Shown here in pieces: positions 53,660 to 63,300 of a DNA stretch of 64,000 nt. A program made the position numbers and the translations under genes. Numbering within the stretch: the stretch's first letter is position 1; each line of letters begins with the position of its first letter. The stretch covers positions 130,798 through 194,797 of the forward strand of contig NZ_KB907247.1 of NCBI RefSeq assembly GCF_000381905.1, in the 5' to 3' direction. The stretch is from Paenibacillus fonticola DSM 21315. GTDB taxonomy: Bacteria > Bacillota > Bacilli > Paenibacillales > Paenibacillaceae. Under the pieces are notes generated by a model. The model saw only the letters and a list, made by a program, of their open reading frames with translations, had not been told where the DNA came from and ran no database searches.

Positions 53660-53723
53660 ACTATCTAAGGTGAACACTATCTAAGGTGAACACTATCTAA
53701 GGTGAACACTATCTGAGCATGAC
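53660..53723 (+). repeat. 16-bp tandem repeat upstream of gerA operon
   Basis: ACTATCTAAGGTGAAC three times perfectly, then ACTATCTGAGCATGAC. It lies 70–130 bp before the gerA start, where the promoter is expected. The remainder of the 523-bp gap shows only the GGDEF vestige. Confidence 0.85.
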
Positions 53724-53790
53724 ACTATCAAGAGGTGGATGCTGTCTGGGCAGGATGCTGTCTAAGATCTGCAGAGTGAAAGGATATTAT

Positions 53791-55143
53791 ATGCCAACGA
53801 AACCAAATGAGCAAAAGATGGAAGAGTGGTTGGTCGAGCAATTGACCGGTTTGATGGATTTCGAGGAAAGATCCCTGGGCAATTCCGGCGATATAAAAAT
53901 GATCTATTTGAGAAGCCTGACCGATTCTGATACGGTTAAACGCTTTATTGTCGTACCCAGCTATGAGATGGATGTTCAGGAATATGAGAACTACATCTTT
54001 TCTTTTCCAGGGAGCGAGAAAACCAAGGATAGGCAGCAGGTTATGGAGTTTGTCATGAAAGGCTATATTTTCATTCGGATCAAGGACAGCAGCTATTTGT
54101 TTGATGCGATGAAAATAGAGTTTAGCGGTATCTCCTCCAGCATAACAGAGGCAATCGTTCAAGGACCGAACGATGCCCTGACTGAAAATATCGAAATCAA
54201 TGTCAATTTGATTCGCCGCCGCTACCAGTCCAAACAATTGCGGATCGAGCCGCTAACGATCGGCAATGTGTCTCAAACGACGGTTGTCGTGATGTATGAC
54301 GATTCCCGGGTGGATAGGGATGTATTGCAGGAGATGAGGAAGCGGCTCTCGGAAATATCGGTTGATATTTTGCAATCGGCGGGCGAGCTTGAAAAGTTTA
54401 TCAGCGAGCGGAAGTATCGCATTTTTCCGACAACGGTTGTAACGGAAAGGCCCGACCGGGTCGTATTCAACTTAGCGGCAGGCAAGGTAGCCGTACTTAT
54501 GAACACGGTGGGCTACGCGGTGATAGCGCCATCCGTATTCAACGACTTCTTCACGGCGATGGATGACAAAATCCAGCTACCGTTAGTTGGCTGGTTTATG
54601 AAGCTGATCCGCTACATCGGCCTTTTTCTCACGGTTACTCTCCCGGCCTTCTATGTCGCCTTTACATCCTATAACCCGGAAATATTAAAAATTCAAATTA
54701 CACTTCTGATCGCGGGCAGCCGAGCCGCCGTGCCGTATCCGTCCTTCATCGAGGTCGTATTAATGCTGCTCATGATGGAGTTTCTCATAGAAGCGAGCTT
54801 GAGGCTTCCGAAGGCGATCGGGCCGACGGCGACGACGGTGGGAGGTCTCATTTTGGGGCAAGCGGCAACTCAGGCTGGCCTGGTCAGTAATATTATGATC
54901 ATTATCGTATCGGCAGTCGCCATTTCCAATTTTGTCATCCCCTTGAATATGATGGCTTTTACTGTGCGTGTACTCAAATATTACCTCATTTTCTTTGCAG
55001 CAACGTTTGGGTTAATCGGCATCGTTGTGAGTACAGTGGGCATCGTGATGTACCTGTCGGGCATGCGCAGCTTCGGAAAGCCGTACCTGGAAATATTTCC
55101 AAAAAGAGCCTATCAGGGTAAGGGAGATAAGCAGCATGGTTAA
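53791..55143 (+). CDS. Spore germination protein, GerA subunit
   Basis: 450 aa germinant receptor A subunit. A large N-terminal cytosolic part (about 1–260, with NVNLIRRRYQSKQLRIEPL) is followed by four to five helices (LPAFYVAFTSYNPE, ISIYPS-like SRAAVPYPSFIEVVLMLL, GGLILGQAATQAGLVSN). ATG 53791 follows AAAGGATA; a frame from 53719 would run through the tandem-repeat region. It heads a gerA–gerB–gerC operon expected to be made in the forespore. Confidence 0.94.
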   Translation: MPTKPNEQKMEEWLVEQLTGLMDFEERSLGNSGDIKMIYLRSLTDSDTVKRFIVVPSYEMDVQEYENYIFSFPGSEKTKDRQQVMEFVMKGYIFIRIKDSSYLFDAMKIEFSGISSSITEAIVQGPNDALTENIEINVNLIRRRYQSKQLRIEPLTIGNVSQTTVVVMYDDSRVDRDVLQEMRKRLSEISVDILQSAGELEKFISERKYRIFPTTVVTERPDRVVFNLAAGKVAVLMNTVGYAVIAPSVFNDFFTAMDDKIQLPLVGWFMKLIRYIGLFLTVTLPAFYVAFTSYNPEILKIQITLLIAGSRAAVPYPSFIEVVLMLLMMEFLIEASLRLPKAIGPTATTVGGLILGQAATQAGLVSNIMIIIVSAVAISNFVIPLNMMAFTVRVLKYYLIFFAATFGLIGIVVSTVGIVMYLSGMRSFGKPYLEIFPKRAYQGKGDKQHG

Positions 55144-56236
55144 TGAAAGGTATTTCTATTATTTATTTACGATCCAAGCGTTAATTAATATCGTTAATTT
55201 CGTGCCTCGCGTCTTGATCGATAACCGGTTCGAGGGGGCACTGATGTCCATCTTGGTTTCGGTCGTCCTCGGGACAACGCTGTTGATCATATTTACGAAA
55301 ATTATCAGCCATTTTCCCGGGGAGGGGCTTCCGGAAATTATCCATGATACCCTCCCCCGATTTGTAGGCCTTCCTTTGCTTTGCATTTTCGCCTTCCTTT
55401 GGTATGAATCCGGAGCTATCACTCTAGTGTCTTTTGTTGATATTACACTCCGTTTCATAACCCCCGACGTATCTCCGGTCTTTGCAATCATCGGTTTTCT
55501 ATTGCTGGTTACAATGTGCAGCCGCCTAAAAACGGAATCTATCCTGTATGCGCTCGAGACGACCCTGATCATTAACTGTCCATTGGTTGCTTATATGCTG
55601 ATCAAGGCGCTGATTAATCCGCATTTCAGTTGGGATGCGGTTATGCAGATCATCACACATCTTTGGACTATACCGAAGTACAACTCTATTGCGGGTGCTT
55701 CTTTTATTTTTACCGGTTATGTGAACCTAGCCATTTTTAATCGCGCTTTTAAAAGCTTAAAGCTTAGGCATTTATGGATGATCCCGCTATCCGGACTGAT
55801 GGTCCTGCTAGTTACGCTGCTTGTTCCCATTGGCTATCACGGGACGATCGGCGTAGAGCAACAGGTATATACCTGGTTTTCGACGGCAGATGCCATTCGC
55901 AGCGAGTTTTTTATCGTGGAACGCGTGCTGTTTATATTTTATTTCAGTTACTTAGCCATGTCGCTAGTTAGCGTCGTCGTTCATTGGCATATCGCTTTAG
56001 AATTAGTCAAAGGGTTTTTAATGAAGAAAAAGACGAAGGGAGTAAAAGCGGCTTCGAATAAGGATTGGTGGACTCTTGGTCTGATGACGGCAGGAACAGT
56101 CTGGATGGGGTTCTATTTTGATCAGGCGAAATTAACGATGTTCGGACAGTGGTTTCTAAATGTTCGACTGCCCGGAGAGCTGCTGCTGCTAGCTACGGTC
56201 TTAGTCGCATACCGGAGGAGGAAGAAGAGGGCATGA
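55136..56236 (+). CDS. Spore germination protein, GerB subunit (permease-like)
   Basis: 366 aa with ten helices, of the APC-type endospore germination permease family. It overlaps the A subunit gene by 8 bp and the C subunit gene by 4 bp. It is the likely germinant-binding membrane subunit. Confidence 0.94.
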   Translation: MVNERYFYYLFTIQALINIVNFVPRVLIDNRFEGALMSILVSVVLGTTLLIIFTKIISHFPGEGLPEIIHDTLPRFVGLPLLCIFAFLWYESGAITLVSFVDITLRFITPDVSPVFAIIGFLLLVTMCSRLKTESILYALETTLIINCPLVAYMLIKALINPHFSWDAVMQIITHLWTIPKYNSIAGASFIFTGYVNLAIFNRAFKSLKLRHLWMIPLSGLMVLLVTLLVPIGYHGTIGVEQQVYTWFSTADAIRSEFFIVERVLFIFYFSYLAMSLVSVVVHWHIALELVKGFLMKKKTKGVKAASNKDWWTLGLMTAGTVWMGFYFDQAKLTMFGQWFLNVRLPGELLLLATVLVAYRRRKKRA

Positions 56237-57414
56237 GAAAATGGCTGTACTTATGGCTCGTAATCCTGTTAGGCACGATGTCCCTGCTGCTGACAGGGTG
56301 CCAATTCAAGGATGTGGACCGGCGCGCGTTTGTATTGGCCTTCGGCATCGATTCCGTACAAAAGGAGGAACAGGGCGGGCAAGGCAGAGAGGAGGGAGAA
56401 GAAGGGGAAGGCAAAGGCAAAGATAAGGGCAAGGGGAAGCATTCGATCGAGGTTTCGCTCAAGCTGGCTATTCCCGAAGGAGATCCGACAAAACGTAACC
56501 AGGAAGCCATTGTCATTTCTCAGATTTCAAGCAGTATACCGGAGGCGGTTCGCCTGCTGAAATCAAAGGTGGATAAGGAGCTGGATTTCAGCCATTGCAA
56601 GACGCTATTGTTCGGTGAGGCTTATGCCCGTAACAATATTTCTGAAATGACCGATTGGATGGTCAGGCGCAGGGATATTCAACTAATCGCTTATAACGGA
56701 GTGGCCAGACCTACGGCCAAGGAAGTGCTCGACGTCCATCCAAAAAGCGAGCGGGTTCCCGCATATTACCTCATTTTAAGCTTGGGGAAGGAAGGAACTG
56801 AATCGCCTTTCATCGTCAGTACATTCTCCTATAATTTACGGCGTCATTTGACGGAGCAAGGTCTGGATCCTGTTCTGCCTCTCGTGGAGAAAGCAGGGGA
56901 GGATACTCTTCTGATCAATAAAGCAGTGCTGCTGGACAATCAGAGAGTACGCGCTGAATTAACGCCCGACGAGGCAAGAATGTTTAACTTGCTAACCCAG
57001 CGAGGACTGCGAACCAGCTTCAATGTAGAAATGGATGGTAATATATATAGCTACAATATGGAAAGTAACTGGTCCAAATTCAAATTGGTCAAATCGAATA
57101 AGGGTAAAATGGTCGTACAGTATACAGTTGGAGGCAGGGCGACGTTGGAGGATAACACGGACGCAATCGAGATGACGGGGCGAATTCTTAGAGCTGTTTC
57201 CAAAGCGGCCAGCGAGCAGTGGGAAAAGGATATTAAGCAGTTCCTTGTCAAAGTCCATGGAACCGGGGTGGATCCGTTCGGATGGGGGTTAAGATACAGC
57301 GCCATGAGTTGGAACAATGCTACGGAGCTCGAAGAATGGAAAAGGATATATCCTGAATTGGAATTCAGCGTCAAAGCGGATGTACAGGTTAGATATTCGG
57401 GCATGATCCGCTAA
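56233..57414 (+). CDS. Spore germination lipoprotein, GerC subunit
   Basis: 393 aa. Lipobox LLLTGCQF after a short signal. The Ger(x)C family start FKDVDRRAFVLAFGIDS is interrupted by a Glu/Gly/Lys-rich insert (about residues 44–72, EEQGGQGREEGEEGEGKGKD) before the family resumes (IEVSLKLAIPEGD). ATG 56233 overlaps the gerB stop as ATGA; the frame start at 56149 is not used. It anchors the receptor on the outer face of the inner spore membrane. Confidence 0.93.
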   Translation: MRKWLYLWLVILLGTMSLLLTGCQFKDVDRRAFVLAFGIDSVQKEEQGGQGREEGEEGEGKGKDKGKGKHSIEVSLKLAIPEGDPTKRNQEAIVISQISSSIPEAVRLLKSKVDKELDFSHCKTLLFGEAYARNNISEMTDWMVRRRDIQLIAYNGVARPTAKEVLDVHPKSERVPAYYLILSLGKEGTESPFIVSTFSYNLRRHLTEQGLDPVLPLVEKAGEDTLLINKAVLLDNQRVRAELTPDEARMFNLLTQRGLRTSFNVEMDGNIYSYNMESNWSKFKLVKSNKGKMVVQYTVGGRATLEDNTDAIEMTGRILRAVSKAASEQWEKDIKQFLVKVHGTGVDPFGWGLRYSAMSWNNATELEEWKRIYPELEFSVKADVQVRYSGMIR

Positions 57415-57480
57415 TATAAGGGGATAGACAACTTGCAGCGTTAACATGAAAATCAGAGCCCAGGATACGGGTGGAAAATA

Positions 57481-57517
57481 GCAACCTCTCTGCCGGAATC
57501 ACCGGAGGAGAGGTTGC
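57481..57517. terminator. Hairpin between gerC and convergent acidic-protein gene
   Basis: GCAACCTCTC-TG-CCGG / CCGG-AG-GAGAGGTTGC with loop AATCA; TATTTT follows on the minus strand. Confidence 0.7.
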
Positions 57518-57551
57518 TGTATTTGCTTGTCATCATCGGGAGTTTTATGGA

Positions 57552-57899
57552 TCACTCATCCCCGTCATCCCCGTCGTAGCCATTCAGCACATCGATGCCG
57601 GGAACGGCGTCCAGGTCAGGGGCTGCTGGATCTATGGGACTGTTCGCGGCGATTTCATCGGCATCGGGCACATCTGGAAAATTGCCGTTATCACCCAAAT
57701 CGTCCGCCTGCCCGCTTGTATGGGAATCATCCTCGCTAAGCGCTTGGGTTATGCGTGTATCATGCGGGAGCAAATCGTCGCCGGGAATGTCATTCTCCGG
57801 CCGGTATTCTCTCAATACTTGGTATCGCTTATACGCATGATCAGCGGCTTCGGTCTTCGGATATTTGAAGTGTTCGGAATGTTCTGGATGTTCAGCCAA
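57552..57899 (-). CDS. Highly acidic small protein (115 aa), unrecognised
   Basis: TTG 57899 lies 7 nt after GAGGAGGG, a strong site, while the longer frame to 57989 has none. The N-terminal half is His/Tyr/Lys-containing (AEHPEHSEHFKYPKTEAAD), the C-terminal half is Asp/Glu/Pro-rich (DVPDADEIAANSPIDPAAPD), apparently disordered, with no membrane segment. It faces the gerC gene across a shared terminator. A spore or surface role is a guess. Confidence 0.6.
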   Translation of the reverse strand: MAEHPEHSEHFKYPKTEAADHAYKRYQVLREYRPENDIPGDDLLPHDTRITQALSEDDSHTSGQADDLGDNGNFPDVPDADEIAANSPIDPAAPDLDAVPGIDVLNGYDGDDGDE

Positions 57900-58056
57900 G
57901 GGGAATCCCTCCTCATTATTTTTTTGCAAATTTAAAGCTGAAATGTTTTGAAGTCTTAAATGGAGTTTACCCTGAATACCGGCATTCAAACGGAAAAAAT
58001 TATAGAATGGATTCGTTCAAGCCAAAAAGCATAAAACTACCAAAATAAAAAAATAA

Positions 58057-58106
58057 TTGACACTCCAACTTGAACTGCCCTATTATATGTTCGGAAAGCG
58101 CTTTAC
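58057..58106 (+). promoter_or_regulatory. Promoter with CcpA-type cre box
   Basis: TTGACA (58057–58062), an 18-bp spacer and TATTAT (58081–58086). GGAAAGCGCTTTAC (58093–58106) fits the cre consensus and overlaps the expected transcription start, the classical place for catabolite repression. TTCGGAA/TTCCGAA inverted arms (58090, 58113) surround it. It now drives only a decayed gene. Confidence 0.6.
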
Positions 58107-58132
58107 AAAATATTCCGAAAGTCGAGGGGGGA

Positions 58133-58772
58133 ATATCGAGGCAAGGACAGCTTCGTGTATTAGCAGCATTGATGACGATGTCTAGTCAATCCAAGTTCAG
58201 CGGTGTGTAACTTTTTTCTGCGGGATTGCTGGCAAAAATACCGAAACCGGTTTCGAAATCGAGCATTACCCGAGGTTATTCAATAGGTATACCTGGCCGG
58301 GAGCAGGCCAACTGCAGCAATGCCAGCGGGGAATTGACCCGAGCGGAAGCCGTGTACCGCGGCCTAACCGTGCTGTTCGGGACTCACGGAGGCAGCGCAG
58401 CGCAGGAGCAAGTTATATTCAAGGTATTGGGGTCTTGAATATAAAGATGCGGCGTACGGCTTTGCAGCTTTATCGGCGGGGCATTTCATTAACGGCTATG
58501 AGGATGGCACGTTCAAGTCCGAACGTCCAGCCACCCGGGGAGAGCCGATGTCTATGCCCGATAGGCTCGTGAAGCCTGCATCCATCAAAAAAAGGATACA
58601 CACCTGGACAAGTAAGTGGAAATCGGTCATTAATCAGTCAGATACAGCAACCAAAAGCCGGGCAGGTGTCGGGGAACCTGTGTTTCGCCAAAGGAATTGG
58701 GGAAGGCGAATCCCGGATCGATCAAGTGGACATCAAAAGGGCTGTCTGATTATCATCGCCATGTTGCCTTGA
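58133..58772 (+). pseudogene. Decayed S-layer-homology (SLH) domain protein gene
   Basis: Scraps in different frames: a signal-like LRVLAALMTMSSQSKF ended by TAA, then ELTRAEAVYRGLTVLFG (SLH motif TRAEA) ended by TGA at 58438, then in another frame AAYGFAALSAGHFINGYEDG + TFKSERPATRGEP (a clear SLH repeat), running to TGA at 58770–58772. Several frameshifts separate them. The upstream promoter with cre box suggests the ancestor was a sugar-regulated surface protein, for example an SLH-anchored glycanase. Confidence 0.65.
58242..58255. promoter_or_regulatory. LacI-type operator, copy 1
   Basis: CGAAACCGGTTTCG, a perfect 14-bp palindrome, identical to that at 60290–60303. It is about 150 bp downstream of the cre-box promoter, inside the decayed SLH region. 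Confidence 0.7.
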
Positions 58773-58796
58773 CGGAGAACTAAAATGTAGAATCAC

Positions 58797-58838
58797 AAAA
58801 AACCGGGACGCCATCTGGCGTTCCGGTTAACTTTTTCC
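58797..58838 (-). terminator. Terminator of the 58-aa membrane protein gene
   Basis: On the minus strand AACCGGAACGCC-AGAT-GGCGTCCCGGTT is followed by TTTT. The + strand also has CTTTTT after it, so it may work both ways. Confidence 0.8.
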
Positions 58839-58867
58839 GGGAGGCGCGTATTTCTCGAATGAATGAA

Positions 58868-59044
58868 TTAGAACATCGGAAATACGTATTTTACGAGGAA
58901 GTACAGAAAGCCAAAGAACAAAATGATGTATGCCGCATATTTAATAAACGTCGAAGCAACCATGCTTGGCTCGGATTTTTGCTGAATGTCTCTTCTTTCT
59001 ACGTCTACGTTACTCACCTCATTACGTTCACGAGGCTCATACAT
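58868..59044 (-). CDS. Small membrane protein (58 aa), unrecognised
   Basis: ATG 59044 with AAGGAGGTAAAATCC directly upstream, a near-perfect ribosome binding site. The N-terminal 30 residues are charged (MYEPRERNEVSNVDVERRD), then one hydrophobic helix (YAAYIILFFGFLYFLVKYVF) reaches the C-terminus. A terminator lies 30 bp after the stop on the same strand. The overlapping + strand frame of 81 codons has no such signals. The shape resembles the 51-aa protein at 2575–2730. Confidence 0.75.
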   Translation of the reverse strand: MYEPRERNEVSNVDVERRDIQQKSEPSMVASTFIKYAAYIILFFGFLYFLVKYVFPMF

Positions 59045-59244
59045 GGATTTTACCTCCTTATTCTCTTAAATTCGAAATCGGGAAGCATTTTGCTGCTTGT
59101 GTAATTTTTAAACGTCAGGCCAGAGGTTGAAACAAATGCAGTTCCCACATTTATAGTTGACTTGATGCGGCTTGGACGACTACAATTTGCTTGACCCTGT
59201 ATAAAAACAGCTCGGATGAATGTACCAGGAGATGAGTAAACGAT

Positions 59245-60249
59245 TTGACTACGATTTATGATATTGCCAAGTTAACCGGCTTCTCGCCGACCACGGTGTC
59301 CAAGGTGTTCAACGGCTATACCGACGTTAGCGAGAGGACGCGCCGTAAAATCCTCCAAGCGGCACAGCAGCTGGATTATGTTCCGAACGCCCATGCCCGT
59401 TCGCTGACGACCAAGCGTTCCTGGACGATCGGCGTGCTGTTCAATGAATCGTCAGGAGCCGGAATTTTGCACCCTTATTTCGGCGGCGTCATTGAAGGTT
59501 TCAAGAAGGTGGCTACCTCGAAAGGCTACGATCTGATGTTCATTACAAAGGATATCGGAGGCAGGCCCAGCGGGTATCTGGAGCATTGCAAAATACGCGG
59601 GGTTGACGGCATCGTCGTGATTTTGCCGGACTATGCCGACCCTTATTTCCGCGAGCTGATTGAGGCGGATATTCCTTGCGTTCTGCTGGATTCCGATTCG
59701 GATCATGCCAGCACGATCTATTCCGACAATATTATGGGCAGCGAGATTGCTGTCGACTATTTATATTCGCTCGGACATCGCTCCATCGCCCATATTGGCG
59801 GCGGGCATTCCTTTGCCGGCGAGAAGCGCATGCAAGGCTTCATCGAAGCGATGCAGCGGAGGGAATTGTCGCCTAGGCCGGAGTTCATCGTGCAAGGCAG
59901 CTATGACTTTACCGTCGAAAGCGGACGGAAGGCGATGGAACAGCTGCTCCAATTGCAGGGCCGCCCTACGGCCGTATTCGCGGCCGGGGATAATCTTGCT
60001 GTCGGCGCGATGATTGCGATGAGGGAGCAGGGGATATCCGTTCCCGAAGACATTTCTGTCATCGGATTTGATGATATTGAAATGGCGAAATATTTGACGC
60101 CCGCCCTGACAACGATCCGCCAGAACACATATGGACTTGGCAGCAGGGCCGCTAACATGTTAATCTATTCGATAGAAGGACATAAAGAATTACAGCGAGA
60201 TATGCTTCCGGTCGAACTGGTTGTACGCGGTTCATGCCGTCCCTTGTAG
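59245..60249 (+). CDS. LacI-family transcriptional regulator
   Basis: 334 aa from TTG 59245 (AGGAGATGAG about 13 nt upstream). N-terminal LacI helix-turn-helix ([23 protein letters not shown]), hinge helix and a periplasmic-binding-like sugar domain ([17 protein letters not shown] … [22 protein letters not shown]). The palindromes CGAAACCGGTTTCG at 58242 and 60290 are its likely operators. It precedes and probably represses the phosphorylase gene. Confidence 0.93.
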   Translation: MTTIYDIAKLTGFSPTTVSKVFNGYTDVSERTRRKILQAAQQLDYVPNAHARSLTTKRSWTIGVLFNESSGAGILHPYFGGVIEGFKKVATSKGYDLMFITKDIGGRPSGYLEHCKIRGVDGIVVILPDYADPYFRELIEADIPCVLLDSDSDHASTIYSDNIMGSEIAVDYLYSLGHRSIAHIGGGHSFAGEKRMQGFIEAMQRRELSPRPEFIVQGSYDFTVESGRKAMEQLLQLQGRPTAVFAAGDNLAVGAMIAMREQGISVPEDISVIGFDDIEMAKYLTPALTTIRQNTYGLGSRAANMLIYSIEGHKELQRDMLPVELVVRGSCRPL

Positions 60250-60281
60250 GTAGCCTGCTTCTTGGGACGGCTTGTTTTTTT
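60236..60281 (+). terminator. Terminator overlapping the lacI stop codon
   Basis: GCCGTCCC / GGGACGGC stem whose left arm is the last codons of the LacI gene, followed by TTGTTTTTTT. Confidence 0.8.
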
Positions 60282-60289
60282 CGATAAAT

Positions 60290-60303
60290 CGAAACCGGTT
60301 TCG
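60290..60303. promoter_or_regulatory. LacI-type operator, copy 2
   Basis: CGAAACCGGTTTCG, a perfect palindrome, 72 bp before the phosphorylase start. Central CCGG with GAAA/TTTC arms is typical of LacI/GalR-family sites in Firmicutes. Confidence 0.8.
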
Positions 60304-60374
60304 AAGCTTTGGTGGCGGGGAAATATGTTATGAACCGATGGATTGAAAACAAAATGATTTATGGAGGTAGTAGT

Positions 60375-63300
60375 ATGTCTAATTATTCATTTGATCAGAA
60401 CTCATTCGTCATTAAGCAGTTCGATAAGGCCAAGCCTTTCTCCAGCTTTCTTCCTGGTCTGGCAGGCCTGAAGGGGATTCCGATGTGGACGTTCTATGTC
60501 AACCGCGGCCAGGCGGTATGCAGCTTCGGTATTCGCGACAAGAAGAGCCCGATTGTGGAGTTCTCTCCAGCAAGCATTACGTACCAATCGGTATCATCCA
60601 AAGGCTTCAGAACCTTTATTAAGCGGGAAGGCGCCAAGGGAATCTATGAGCCGTTTCAAAGCGCGGCTCCGGATGCCGGAGCTGAGCGGAAAATGGTTGT
60701 TTTACCGAACGAGATCGGGATCGAGGAAGTAAACAAAGAGCAGGGGATTGGAATTAAGGTGACTTATTTCCAAGTGCCGAACGACGACTATGCCGCTCTG
60801 GTGCGAAAAGTCGAGATCACCAATATTTCCGGGGAGCCGATGCAGCTAGAGGTGCTGGACGGCCTGCCGGAAATTCTGCCTTACGGCGTAGAGAATGCCG
60901 GATATAAGGAAGCCGGGAACCTGCTTAGGAGCTGGATGGAAGTGTACAATTGGGACAACAACATTCCCTACTATCGCGTACGTTCTAGCACGAGCGACAG
61001 CGCGGAAGTGAGCGAGGTGCAAAGCGGCCACTTCTATCTTTCGTTCGGCCAGGACGGCAAAATCGTCAAGCCGATCGTCGACTTCCAGATCATCTTTGGC
61101 GACAATACGTCCCTGGCATTTCCGGACCGTTTTGCCGAGCGCTCTCTCGCCGAGCTGACGGTGGAGCAGCAGTATTGCACGAACAAAGTACCTTGCGGTT
61201 TTACGGGAGTATCTGTGCAATTGGCAGCTGGCGAGACGACTACGCTATATACTTTGGTCGGACATATCGATAGCGTTGAGCGTTTGAATGAGAAAGCTCC
61301 GACGATTGCCACTCCGGCCTATATTGCCGCGAAGCAGGCGGAAGCCGCCCAATTGACGGAGGAACTGACCGAAGATATCGCGACCCGGACGTCTTCGCCG
61401 CTTTTTGATGCGTACTGCCGCCAAAGCTATATGGATAACTTTCTCCGCGGTGGTTATCCGTTCTTGTTCGAGAACGGCCGAGATGGGTTCGTCATTCACT
61501 TGTACTCCCGCAAGCACGGGGATTTAGAGCGCGATTACAATTTCTTCTCGATTGCGCCAGAATATTATTCCCAAGGGAACGGGAACTTCCGCGACGCGAA
61601 CCAGAATCGCAGAAACGACATTTACTTCAATCCGCGGGTAGGCACGTTTAATATCGTAACGTTCTTCAGCTTGATCCAGGCGGACGGCTACAACCCGCTT
61701 GGCGTAGAGGGAACAAGCTTTACGGTGCCGGAGCAGCAAGCAGCCGGGCTGGGGGTGTGGGTGAAGACTTCGGTATCGAACACGCAGATCGCCGAGAAGC
61801 TGCAGGCCCTTTGTCTGGGCAAATTCACGCCGGGTAAAGTCATCTCCATGCTGGCGGACAAGAACGCAGGTTTGTTGCGCAGCGAGGAGGAGATTCTAAC
61901 GGGAATTCTGTCTCTGGCGGAGCAGAATATCGAAGCCGCTTTTAGCGAAGGGTACTGGTCGGACCATTGGACGTACAATATGGATCTCGTTGACGGATAC
62001 CTGGATATTTTCCCCGATCGCAAAGAGATATTGCTGTTCGGGGAGGAGGTATATACGTTCTTCGACAGTCCGGCACGAGTGCTCCCTCGAAGCGAGAAAT
62101 ATGTCATCAACGGAACAAAAGTACGCCAATACGGAGCGCTGGTGCATGATGAGGAGAAGATGAAGAGATTCGGCCTGTCCCTTAACGATACGAACTGGCT
62201 GAAAACGAAGCATGGAGCGGGCGAGATATTCCGCACGAACCTGTTCGTTAAACTGATCTCGTTGTCGCTAAACAAATTCGCGACGCTTGACCCCTATGGC
62301 ATGGGCGTGGAAATGGAAGGCGACAAGCCAGGCTGGAACGATGCGATGAACGGCCTGCCAGGATTGTTCGGCTCCGGAATGAGCGAGACGTTCGAGCTGA
62401 AACGGATCGTGAACCTGGTGATCGGGGCAAGCGAAATATACGGCGAGCGGCAGGTAGAGCTTCCAGCAGAGATGCATCAGCTGCTTGAGCGGGTAAGCTT
62501 GTTAATGGAGCGCCAATACGCCGGGGAGCTTGAACAGTTCGATTATTGGGACCAAGTGGCTGCCGCTCGCGAGCAGTACCGCGACGAGATTCGCTTCGGA
62601 ATCAGCGGTGAGTTGAAGCAGATTTCTTTAAGCGAGGCTGGGCGTATTTACAAGCAAATGCTGGACAAGATCGACCGAGGCATCGAGCGGGCTATTCAAC
62701 TGGGTGATGGCCTGACACCGACATATTTCGTCTTCGAAGCGGTGGAATACGAGCCGGTTACGGATGCGCAGGGCAAACCTGTTATTAGCGGCTATGGTCT
62801 GCCGAAGGTTATCGTAAAGAAGTTCGAAGCGAAGCCTTTACCGCACTTCCTTGAGGGGCCGGCCCGCTGGCTGAAGACGATCGGCGACAAGGCGCAAGCT
62901 GAGAAAGCGTATGAGCTGATCCGGCAGAGCGATCTGTTCGATAAGGAAATCCAGATGTACAAAACCTCGGTAAGCCTGGATGGCGAATCCCAGGAAATCG
63001 GCCGGATTCGTGCGTTTACGCCGGGCTGGCTGGAGCGGGAGTCTGTGTTCCTCCACATGAGCTATAAATATTTGCTGGCGCTGCTGAAGAGCGGGTTGTA
63101 TGAGCAGTTTTTCGCGGAAATGAAGACGTCCCTGGTTCCGTTCATGGATCCTGCGGTCTACGGCCGCAGCACATTGGAGAACTCGTCGTTTATCGCTACG
63201 AGCGTCAACCCTGACCCTCATGTTCACGGCCGTGGTTTTGTAGCCCGCCTGAGCGGATCGACCGCGGAGTTTATCAGCATGTGGATCAAAATGATGATGG

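Noticed and set aside
53360-53677. 105-codon minus-strand frame upstream of gerA
   Set aside because: No ribosome binding site, and it covers the GGDEF vestige and tandem repeats; nothing protein-like was recognised.
57471-57935. 154-codon + strand frame after gerC
   Set aside because: No ribosome binding site, and it runs antisense through a minus-strand frame that has a strong one; its start region is the terminator hairpin.
58859-59104. 81-codon + strand frame
   Set aside because: It is antisense to the 58-aa membrane protein, which has a near-ideal ribosome binding site and terminator on the minus strand.
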